This document shows positions 13,806-24,400 of a stretch of 64,000 bases of DNA, piece by piece. A model generated the notes under the pieces. That model was not told where the DNA came from. It made no database searches and worked only from the letters and a program-made list of their open reading frames with translations. The stretch is from Timema cristinae (taxonomy: Eukaryota > Arthropoda > Insecta > Phasmatodea > Timematidae), in contig JBCFYV010000001.1 in the NCBI GenBank assembly GCA_039000515.1, positions 9,656,928 through 9,720,927 of the forward strand, in the 5' to 3' direction. Position 1 is the first letter of the stretch, and each line of letters opens with the position of its first letter. The translations under genes and the position numbers were made by a program.

Positions 13806-14825
13806 CATCATTTCAAATCATTAAATATTCTTTAATTTTAAGAGCTTGGATTACTTGTAAATGGACACACATGTAAAATATGAAATACTTTGACTGAAAT
13901 ACAATTGCTTTTGATAATTTTCTTTACATATATCTGTGTCAATCTTGCCCCCAAAATTATTCCCACTTATTTAATGTATTTTGTTTATCTAAAAGGCCAG
14001 CTAGCCACTGCTGTGCTTGACCCTTTTACCAAGCAAAAGCTCTTCTATGTATAAAAGCACAAACCGTACAAACTATTACCAACTATTAGGTTTCACAATA
14101 TATTACAACTTCTGAACTGTCGCTTTAAGGCCTACATCATTTATTAAAAGCCACAAAGCAAACTCTGTGGTCACTTTAAATTTGAGTGTTTTGTTAATGC
14201 CAATTGCTTCACTTGTTTTTATAGAGTATAAAAAAAATTCCCCCCAGACTAGGGAAACAAATCACACACTTTCCCAACGAAGTGACAAAGGTAGCATCTT
14301 ACGTCACATTATTTTATAAACTACCTTCGCTAAGCACTCGTCCAGCCTATTAGAGGTGTGAGAAACTTCAAATCGACTCCAAAATAAATATTGACCTCAA
14401 CTAAGGTTAATTTTTTTTTTAATCCAGCTTTGACAATTATGAAGTTATGGCGATCCAAATATTGACTTCTAACATACACATTTATTTTCAATAAAGGCCA
14501 TTGCCATCACTGCGAAAACTTCACATTCATCAATCGGCCAGCTTGGCTGGATAATTAATTTGTCACCGGAGAATGCAAGTGTTCTATCTGAAAAACATTT
14601 GTGATAAATTTCTTTCTTTAACAATCCAAACAATCAATTATTATATTTCAACTTTATATATCATAATAAATTTACAAAAAAAACAACAAAAAAAACCCAA
14701 TCAATCTACCCCTAAAAACACTATTTTATTCATTAATCTGTTTTCACTTTGAGGATTGTCCCTATTTATAGGACTTTGAAAAGCTGTGTGTTATTTGTTT
14801 ACCCTAAAAGGTATCTAGGTTTGTT

Positions 14826-14983
14826 TACACTATGGTACTATTTATAAGATAAGGCCTTAAGGCCAGTTTCGTTTGCGAAACTGTCCCTTTCCATTTGAAT
14901 TTAGGCAGATGTCCTGTATTTAGTGTTAGACCACACTTAAGGCGTACTAAGCCTGACCATAAAAACTGGCCCTATAGTGTAAG
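14826..14983. repeat. Short inverted-repeat element, possible MITE
   Basis: TTACACTATGG plus GGCCAGTTT on the left are mirrored by AAACTGGCCCTATAGTGTAA on the right, with about 80 bp between the inner arms. Class unknown. Confidence 0.4.
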
Positions 14984-15182
14984 GTCACATTGCTACAATT
15001 TAAGGTAAACTAAGTGTTTTATTAGCAAATAATATTCAAATAGAAAAAATCTGAAGTAATTTAATTGCATATTGTGATAGCAGCTGGATTTATTAGATTA
15101 GAATGAAATATTAACACAATTGTGCAATAAGGCATTTTAAAAATTATTTTACTGTATGAAATACAAAATATTTATTTCCGGA

Positions 15183-15203
15183 CCCCCCCCCCCCCCCCCC
15201 CCC
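15183..15203. repeat. Poly-C tract of 21
   Basis: Uninterrupted C homopolymer. Its length may be unreliable in the assembly. Confidence 0.95.
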
Positions 15204-15437
15204 AGTGAAAAACAACGAAAAAAATATTCACACTTTGATTTGGCTTCCAAAATACTAATATATTTGAAATGAAAAAAACAATCTTTGTACACCCTGAACC
15301 AAACACTACACAACATAAATTTGAATATCAGTCACTGCGTGTGAATTGTTGCCAGGTGATACCCACAATTTGATGAGCCTGTACAGTAGTCTCTCGGAAA
15401 CTCGACCTAATGTGGACTGAGATGGTGTCGAGTTATT

Positions 15438-15722
15438 TATTATATTATTATTATTATTAGCACCGCGTCTTACTACCCGTTCGGGTTATACGCACTTACG
15501 CTAATGTGTATGGTAGGGTGATTGTGAGATGAAATGAAGGACCTACAGTTTAACGTGGAATCCGAACCACGGTGGAGGCCTGGCATTCCCCACATTCACA
15601 AGTTGTCTTGTCAGAGGTGAAGGAAGGTTTGGTAATCAGATAAATCTGTGCCGGGACCGAGGATTGAACCCCGGCCGCCAGCACAGAAGTCTGACACCTT
15701 ACCCCTAGACCGCCAGGTCACC
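15438..15722 (-). mobile_element. SINE family B, full copy with 12-bp TSD
   Basis: tRNA-headed SINE on the minus strand. The head contains GGCGGTCTAGGGGTAAGG and a box B-like GGTTCAATCCTCGG; the 3' tail carries ACCCGAACGGGT and a (TAA)-type end. Perfect 12-bp target duplications TGTCGAGTTATT flank it at 15426-15437 and 15723-15734. It sits inside the pogo-like element, so it is younger than that element. Confidence 0.92.
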
Positions 15723-15899
15723 TGTCGAGTTATTGAAATGTCGAGTTATTTTACAAATGAACTTGCATAAGATGCATGTTTACTATGCCATGTTTACTAA
15801 ACAAGGATTAATCACAGTACAGTATCGAATATTATAGGTAATTGTACTGCACTATACTGTACTGTAGTTTTGTATGGTAGAGTAACAGTAATATACATA

Positions 15900-16520
15900 C
15901 AGTCAACTCTTGATTCTACGACCTTTCACGGTTCCCTGGAAAAGGGTTTTTATTTCTAAGGGGTTGTTATTGGAATTTTAACAGATTTTTTCCACCCCTG
16001 ACCTTCATACGAAAAAATTGCATTTTTTAGACAACAAATAGCGTGGGTCATCAAAAATAGTTCACAAAATCCAACCAAAAATGTAACCAAATCAAAATAA
16101 CAATGTTAAACAATAGCATGGGTCGTCAAAAATTGTTCACAAAATCAAACCAAAATAGTAACTAAATCGAGAATCGAAATAACAATGGCAAAAGCAAGCC
16201 TGGCGCGTGATGTAGCGCCGTGCGCGCGCGGGGAAACATTGTCTTGCTTGTGGGAGGGGGTGGACAGAGTCAAGTGCTATTGGCTGGCATCGATGAGGTG
16301 GTGTCTATTTTTATACCTGACCCACCCAGTTACTAGTAATACAGCGCTCACAAAGATAATTTGCAACGCAGCGACCTAAATAAATGCAACAAACACATTT
16401 TACAGCCGATTTCCTTAAACTTTTCAACCATTTTTTCCCACATTTTTCACGGTTCCCCAAAAAAGGGTTGTTACTTCGAGAGGGACGCTATTCTCGGGTT
16501 GTAGAATCGAGAGTTGACTG
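15900..16520. mobile_element. Nested pogo-like element with long TIRs
   Basis: TIRs begin CAGTCAACTCTYGATTCTAC on both sides and continue with ACGGTTCCC...AAAAGGGTT in inverted form, flanked by TA. Unusually GC-rich inside (16195-16240). The frame at 16185-16379 is not convincing as a protein. Confidence 0.75.
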
Positions 16521-17039
16521 TACAGTACAATATATTACATGTAATATACAGAAATGCAGTACACTACTGTACATATAATATTGATTCAAATAACAAGTTA
16601 CTGAATTAGAAAACTAACAAACACAGTACAGTGCGCCACTCGAGTTACACAAACAAAGTGGGAGGTTATAAAGTTAAATGACCTTGGATTGTAATGAATG
16701 GCGCAAACAACCGTGTGCATGTGCGAGTGTCGAGTTACATGGAATGTCAAGTTATCAGTTTCCGAGATTCTACTTACTGTACTTGTAAATGATTCCTCCT
16801 CAATCAAACATATCACTCTTATTACAATATAACGAGGCTTTGCATGTTTGCATGTGGTCAAATAGTTTGGAGAGAGGGTGGGGAATGGACTTATATGTAG
16901 TCTCGTCAATCCAAGTCTAACCTGACAACACTTCTGAAACTGATACTGTTCGATTCACAAACAGAATGACATGATGCATTGAGATACACAAGCGTGTTGA
17001 CATTAGATACATTTTATTTGACATGTGATGAACAAAATA

Positions 17040-17260
17040 TCTTGTTTAGTGATGTCATAGAAGGTAAAGTGGACGTGACAAGGGGACCAGGAAGATGACT
17101 AATACAACTGATGAATGACCTCAAGCAAAGGACAAAGGTAAAGGTTGATAGGGCACGCTGGAGGACTTAACTTGGCCAAGAGATGGGAGGAGCAGATAAC
17201 AAAGTGTGCAAGTGAGAGGAGAAGAATGGAAGTGACCACAGGAGGAAGAATAGTTTACTA
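17040..17260 (+). mobile_element. Possible LINE 3' ORF remnant
   Basis: Conceptual plus-strand reading resembles the basic tail that follows the reverse transcriptase in several insect LINEs (patterns like RGPGR, LKQRTKVKVDRARWRT). It is interrupted by stops. Weak evidence. Confidence 0.3.
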
Positions 17261-17763
17261 TTATAATTTTGACATAGTGCAATCAACAACAGAGAAGTTG
17301 TTCTTAAAACTAATAATAAATATAGTAACACTTTGTGGATGAAAGTGAAATAAAATTACCGAGTCAAGATTCAATATTTTCAAAAATTTTGAAGATTCTT
17401 TTTTATTCGGAGCTGATTTTAGGTGTGAGATCTTTATGTTATTAGCTAAAACCAAGTGGATGTAAATTTAAAGTTTTTCTTATTCTATGAAACATGGACC
17501 TTATTAATGCACCAACAGCTTTGGGCGTGAGGTTAGTTTACCTGGATCTGGCCCGGGTTAGCGTGGTGGTTCTTACAGGTTATGGTTTCTTTCAAAGCAA
17601 ATGTTGGTACATTTATGTTAATTCAATGTTCTCAGCCTCTTCCCGTTAGATTTTCAGGCAGTGATCAAGTATGAATCGAGGGAATGTTTGCAATAAAATT
17701 AGTTGAAAGTCAACGCTGAAGGTAAAACTGTGGCTGTCTGCGTCACCGCTGGAGGTATAATCC

Positions 17764-17876
17764 ATTCAACGGTAGGAATTACTCTCTGAAAGGTCTTTTT
17801 CCTACCAATACCCTACTATATAATAGATTTCTGGTAGGAAAAAAGGCCTTTCAGAAAACAATTCCTGCGTTGAACA
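17764..17876. mobile_element. Hairpin MITE
   Basis: Two arms of about 45 bp are inverted: GAAAGGTCTTTTTCCTACCA on the left, its inverse on the right, and ATTCAACG at both outer ends. The loop is about 25 bp. A relative with the same TGGTAGGAAAAAAGGCCTT arm lies at 60029-60130. Confidence 0.65.
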
Positions 17877-17992
17877 GACTTTAAAAATGTGGTTTACATG
17901 TCATTCTTCCCCTTCTTGTGCTTTTAAAAAATGATGACTTACCATACATACAAAAGTGTTGCAAGTTTTTAATAATTTGAAGTATTATAACA

Positions 17993-17998
17993 TTTATT
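17993..17998 (-). terminator. Candidate polyadenylation signal of DFFA
   Basis: AATAAA on the minus strand about 390 bp after the proposed DFFA stop. Plausible only if the terminal exon at 18391 is right. Confidence 0.3.
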
Positions 17999-18390
17999 AT
18001 CAAAAGTGTAAAAACTATCAGTACACCAATATCAACCCTTCAAAAAATAAACAAAAACACAGAACATGATATACACAAAAAACAAATTATGTACAGTACA
18101 AATACATTTTGCCAGTTAGCTAAGACTAAACAGCCACAAATGTTAGACAAATATTTATAAAGCCTCTTACAAGGGGGAAAAAAAAATAATTACACTTTTA
18201 TTATATAACCATTCACTTATAAATAAGGTAATTATGACACTACAAGCGTGCCTAAACAAGTTACACAAATCATTCTTCAGTTTAGGCTTCTGTGCAGCTT
18301 AGTTGTCATTTGTTTTTTTAAAGTGTCGATGTGGGATATTCGCTTCAATATGATATGTGGGTTTGTTCAGGTTAAATGAAGATTTGGTAA

Positions 18391-18458
18391 CTACGTTGAA
18401 ATAAATGGGGTCTTCTTTATATTCTCGGCATTAATATCTTGTGGCATCAAATAATCTC
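18391..18458 (-). CDS. DFFA: DFFA exon 5, proposed terminal exon
   Basis: Acceptor TCATTTAG|GAG continues in phase 1 for 21 residues ([15 protein letters not shown]...) to TAG at 18393-18391. No homology supports it. It is chosen because phase, distance and stop fit. The true 3' end could instead lie beyond other exons I did not see. Confidence 0.4.
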
Positions 18459-21400
18459 CTAAATGAGAAAACATCGGTTATAATAATGAGCCCACATAAC
18501 AGGTTAAACTGGACACTACAATATAGATCAGTTAACAACACAGTACTAATTAATTTATAGTTTTTACAGCACATCTTACACTTGTGCAGAGGGGGTAGTT
18601 GGACACCGTCTAGGAAAAGCCACCCTCAAAACACACAAGCAAGATTCGAACCCAGATCTCCCTGTCATCAGCAGATGCAAGATTAAGTCTTAGACCATTT
18701 GACCAAAGTCGATAAGATTTTAATGAAACTGGGTCTAACCAACTTAAAAATAAAATCAGAGTCAATCTTAACTGATTTAACTTCAAGTGAACTAAATTTG
18801 AACTCGACAGTGCTCTCGACCTTGATCAATCATTTAAAACATTTTACTAGCATAAATCACTAAGAACATAAATATTTTATTGAACATGATAATTTTATTA
18901 GCGCCTCACGAATATGGCGGACTTTTATTATTGTCTTAATAGAGTTTCAGCGAGCCACTTTTCACAAATTGAGAGTTAAAAAATTACCATATTAAAACCA
19001 AAAAACAGGCAACAACAGTATTTAAGTGAATATGACCAACCTCTAGCCGTGCTGCCCTAGCCCAGTCTGTTTTTTACTCTCTTCTGCTGAAGAAGGAGAC
19101 TAATGTACCCAGATAATTACATAATTTTTTTGTTTTGTCGTGTTTTAATTGTGAACTTTGAGGCCTACAGTTGTCTGGTAAGTGGGTAGGCCTTGCCTTC
19201 TATCCTCCTTTCAGTGTTTAATGTAATTACTTTACTAAGAAAATGATAAATGTTTAAAACTTTAAATCATAGATATCACTTGAAAAAATAATAATTTTGA
19301 ATTCTATCTAAATGTTTCCAAACAATTGTTTTCAACCCACCCTGTGTGGGGATTAATAAGATCTCTGGTGTATAAAAAAGACACTGTGTATCAGATTTCA
19401 AACTCTTTAAAACGCAATTCAAAGTTTCCCATTTTTTTTCCCCCTTCCTAAAAAATACCAAGCAGCTCACCTCAAACTTTCTCCTTCTTACTTATGGTCA
19501 ATGTCTGTTGCCCGTGGTATAATTTGAGCAGTTCGAGCGCGTCTTGAGCCTGACGTTTCTCCGACAGGAATCTGCCACTCGCCTCTTTCAGCTGCTCCAG
19601 AAACATCCTGCTGGAACAGGGGGTTAAGACGAGTTAGCAGATGAGACGAGCGCTACAGCATCATCCACGTCTCCACCGCCCTGCAAGAGGAGCACGAGTC
19701 ACACGCGCATCAATGGCCGACGCAACACAACACTTCACCTGGGACAGTAAATAAACTGTCATAAATAGGGGTGTGCGAAGCTTCGATAACTTCAACTTCA
19801 CTTTGAATAAATGTTCGCTTCAACTTCGATCCAAAAGTAAAATTTCGGATTCGACTATTATGAAACATCGCAAAAAAAATTAAGTTAAAACACACAATAT
19901 TTATATATATATATAAACCAATATTTCCATCAACAATCTGAACTAATTAAATTACATTGTGTGACAACTTATTTATTCATTTTAAAATTAAATTTATTAA
20001 TTATGTTTGGAGTATCGCAATTTGTAAGTTATATTTACCCAAGTCTAGGTAGTTGTGAAAAGAATAATATTTTTATCCAACACTAAAGTTTCTTTTTTAA
20101 TTCAAACTTTGAGTTGGTTTCGGAATATTTTGTTTGGTTTCGCACACTCTTAATTAACAATATTGGTCGTAACAAAAGAACCTATCTATCAAGATCCTAC
20201 AATACTGTGTCGTCCAATGGACAGAATCCACTTCTAGCCAGTCGGTAAGTTATGAAACTACAGATTTTTGTTTATCGCCATGTCTTGCGTACTAATTACA
20301 CTAATGAGCTAGGATTAGGAAAGTTGAGTTTATAGAAAGTGTACCCGCATTCTTATGGAGGAAGAGTGGAAAACTACCCTCAGCACACCTGACGTGGATT
20401 TGAGCCAGAATCTCCCCGTCGTCGACAGTCCAACCTACTGCAAGAGGGACACCTTTAATCATTCAACCACTAAAGCGGATAAAGCATTGACATAAGAATG
20501 TGTGAACAGATAACTTATATAAACTATGTCTAGCTGTAGATAAGGTTCTTCAGATGAAAATTGGACTGTGTATGCTCAGAACACATCAGTGAAAGCAAAC
20601 AGGAACAGTCTGGGTGTTTTATATCTTCTTTTGTCGCACTATTTTGGGGCCAGAGTGTATACAGTTTTATCAAATGAATGTTTGGGTGCATTTTGTGTTA
20701 TAAAAGCAAAATAAAACATTTTGTTACACTTATCAAAGTTGGCATGCTTGTTCAGTGAGATGCTGTGATAGTTATAACAATAACTGAATAAAAATGAGCA
20801 TAAACAAATTTAAATATGTCAGAAAAAGATAGTGCATTAAAGAAATAATCATGTTTTCACATTTCGACAAAACTTGGAAGGCATAAATTATTTTCTTAAT
20901 GCTGTTATTTTCTGAGAACATATTAAGGCTGGTTGCACACAAAAAAAAAGCATAGCAAAACAGATCAAAGGCATTTTTCTTTCACATTAAAACAAAGCAT
21001 TAGAAGGAACGGAGACTCCAGTGTTCCAGTAATAGTACAGTAGCCCCGTGGCTTCTCTGGTGCTGACTGACAGCTCACAGCTGATTTCTTACAGTCAACT
21101 TTTAGGTGTATACCTAAATGTTGATTGTCAGCTAAACACATGTTTTTGCAGATCATATGGTTTGGCGTAGGGATACGTAATTTGGTCTGGTAACTTTTTA
21201 AAGCTGTCAGCTGTCAGTCAGCACCAAAAAAGCCATGGGGCAACCGTACACTGTCTGACGACGTTGCTGTGGTTATTGGACTCTGAACAACATCCTGAGA
21301 TAAGTTGTTGGATGCAGCTATTTAAAATGATATTTCCTGTCAAAGTATGTCCAATACATCTCTGCTATGGTGGTGTTTCGCTGTTTAACCATATAGAGGG

Positions 21401-24400
21401 TGTCTAGCTTGCACTAACACCATCAGCTTATCAGCGACTTTTACTCCATGACAATCTATTGTAATATTGGGTGTGCATGCACTGCGACAAGAGTTTGTTA
21501 GAATGGTTTGAGCATTCACATACAGAAATGTTTTCCCTCATACCATTTTGGTTTCATGCAAACTACTTGCACTTTGTTATGCTTTATGAGTTATGGCAAA
21601 ACAATTTGCTTTGATGCACTTTTGACTATGACTAAATGGTGTGCCACAGTCTCATTTGAATAAAGTGAATTAATGGTTTTGAGGCATAACAAATCAAAAA
21701 TGCTTTTGTTTTGTTTTGCTTTTTTGGTGTGCGCCCATCCTAAGCCAGACCCAAATAATTATAATTTGACTATTTAGTACTTCATTTGTTTTTAAGATTT
21801 GGTGTGCAGACAACATCTTTTTGGTTTACTTCTAAATTTAAATGTGACACCTGGACGAGAATTTATCCAGGAGTTTTGACAAATACTTTAACCATTGAGC
21901 TACCCAGGGTGTTTCTTCACTCATATTCTAAGGCAGTCTGTGATGTAGTACATAATTTAGAGAATATAATGTTTAGATGTGGTTATATTTGTAACAAAAC
22001 AATAAAATAGCTTAGCTAATTAATGTCTAACATTCTTTGTTTTGTTTTTCCAAGTCCTGTGTACATCGAAATATTGATACCTCTTTTTAGACTTTATTAG
22101 TAACTCTAGTAAACTACTAAGGCAAGTACTTGCAGCCTAATCAGATATAAATGTGTGAATTTCATTTTAGTCAACCATTTGTGTCCAAATTGTTCAAATA
22201 AATTGTCTGTGTTTTACCCGAGTTGTTAATTTATGTGAATTCTGATCATACATTATGTTTCTTTATGTTACATGAATTAATTGGGACAAATTTATTATAA
22301 TTTTGAAAATAATTCATAATATTGTTCGACATCCAGACTAGAACAAAATATTATGGTACATTTTAAAAAATTGCTCTTATTCATAAAATCTCTCTTTAAA
22401 GAAAAATTCTAATTTTTTTTAGTTATTTTGTACACATATTTTAAAGAAGGTACAGGAAAGATGGATAGGAAAAATATATAAAAGAAATTACAATTAAAAG
22501 AGCAAAGTTCACACTTTACACTAATTACATTGGACAAAGAAGTAATGGCTGCTTCTAAAACAAAATCAATCACCACCACCCAATCCGTCAACTTCCTTCA
22601 GATAAGTTCTGATATAATAAAACCCAGGACAGGGGATTGGGCGGTAATTATCGATTTTCTTCAAGAGGCAGCCATTACGCATTGTCCAGTGGCAGCAGTG
22701 TAAAGAGTGAACTGTGTTCTTCTTTTCATTGTAAAAGCCATGTTGTGTTTGTTTCCGTTTATATGTTTCTATCCCCTTTTCCTGTAACTTCTTCCAAATA
22801 CATATATCATATTCTTAAAAGATATCTAAAACAAATCTGAATTATTGGGTGTTTATATGCATTCCAAGTTTATTCAAAAATAGAAGTCGAGAAACCGTGA
22901 ATCAGGCTTAAGGTAATTAACTATGCAAGCAGTCTTGAAAACTATGATTTGTGTGTGGTACATGGGAATTAAGTTAAATGGAAATAAGAGAAGTGAAGAG
23001 AATTAAAAGATTAGATAACATTTACACACAAAAAAAAAACTGGAATATAAATACTACAAAAAAAAATATCACTGAATGACTTAACTCACCTCTAAAATAA
23101 AATACCCACACATACAAATCACAGATTTTTTTAAAAATTCTGAAGCGAGGCAAATGCTTCCCATCATTCCTTTGTAGAGTTTTGGCTAACTGCAAACAAG
23201 AACGAAGGGGGGGGGGCTAAGGTGGGTTTTAACCACAAGATTCTGTTTATTTTAAAACTAAAGTAACAAAATATTTTCAAATTCATTTACTTGCTGTGGA
23301 ACAAAAGTAAAGTAGTGAACATAAATATTCTTTTACAACGAGTAATTCTCGAACAGTGGTATGTGTACGCCTCCAGGGTTACATGACATATTCTGGATAG
23401 TAGAACATCTGATAAGCAAGGGTGAGATGGTATGGACACATAATGAGAATTAAAAGGAAGCGAGTCCCAAGGAGAAGATGAAGAAAGTATGTAAAAATAC
23501 AGCAGGGAGAACAATGGCTTATAATACATATTTGGTCATCTTAGATATGGTTTAGCATTAGCTTACAATGGTATTCGTCCATTTGCACAACCACTACTTG
23601 ATTTTGACGCTACACGCTGGTGACTGGTCGCAAGACGAGCATGTCAATCAGTTACCTCTTAAGAGTTTAAAATGTACCATTTTTTTTTGCTATTTGAATT
23701 AGCGTATACCATGCAGCTTATTAGAGAAGTAAGAAAGTTTTGACATTTTTAAAAGTTATTAGAAGTGACAAATAGTGACACTTTTTCATTAAAGTGACAA
23801 AAGAGTGACTTCAATGGGAAACGTGACTTCATTATGGGGTCATTTATGCATAAATAATTAAAAATATATATATTTTAGCATAACTTGTATATACCTATAG
23901 AGGAAAAAATCTGAGATATGAGGTACAGATCTATTCTAAAATTAGGTGATTTCATGTGGAATAAGCCACTCAAAATGTGGAAACGTAAAGGTACCTATAG
24001 TGAGCTTCAAACCACTCAATCCCCACCAGCCCTCTCAAGACTATAACTGTAAGTCACATCATGCCTCTGATCTTGACCATTGTCGAGGCCAACAGCACTC
24101 ACTTGTCGGGCATGATGTCCGCCAGACTGTCGGGGTCCATGTCGCTGAGCAGCTCCAGGTCTTTGCCACCCAGCATGGAGATCTGAGTGAGGTCCCATGC
24201 AGTCTGTCCACTAAGCCACTTAGGTCCTTGTTCAAACGGTTACCCGCTGCGTCCGTCTCGTCCACTACTATCTGGTACCTGCGAGACAAGACAACACTTT
24301 GAGACGCAAACTGACAAATTTTAAGATGGAGTTAAGTATACACGAGCTGGGGTCGGTAGTTTTGCGGCTTTTATTGCACTTAAGATAAGTTTGGTTCAAT

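Larger units (their letters stand above)
15384..16779. mobile_element. pogo/Tigger-like element, host of two nested insertions
   Basis: The left end CAGTAGTCTCTCGGAAACT and the right end (inverse of CAGTAAGTAGAATCTCGG) are both flanked by TA (15382-15383, 16780-16781). A repeated TGTCGAGTTA motif follows at both ends. The termini and TA target fit the pogo/Tigger group. It contains a SINE B (15438-15722) and a second TIR element (15900-16520); no transposase was recognised. Confidence 0.7.

Noticed and set aside
16185..16578. Two 64-codon frames in a CG-rich patch
   Set aside because: They lie inside the nested pogo-like element and lack transposase motifs.
24232..24262. Tiny intron explaining the DFFA frame break
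   Set aside because: GT...AG pairs of 26 or 33 nt exist but either leave the wrong frame or create a stop, and are below usable intron length.
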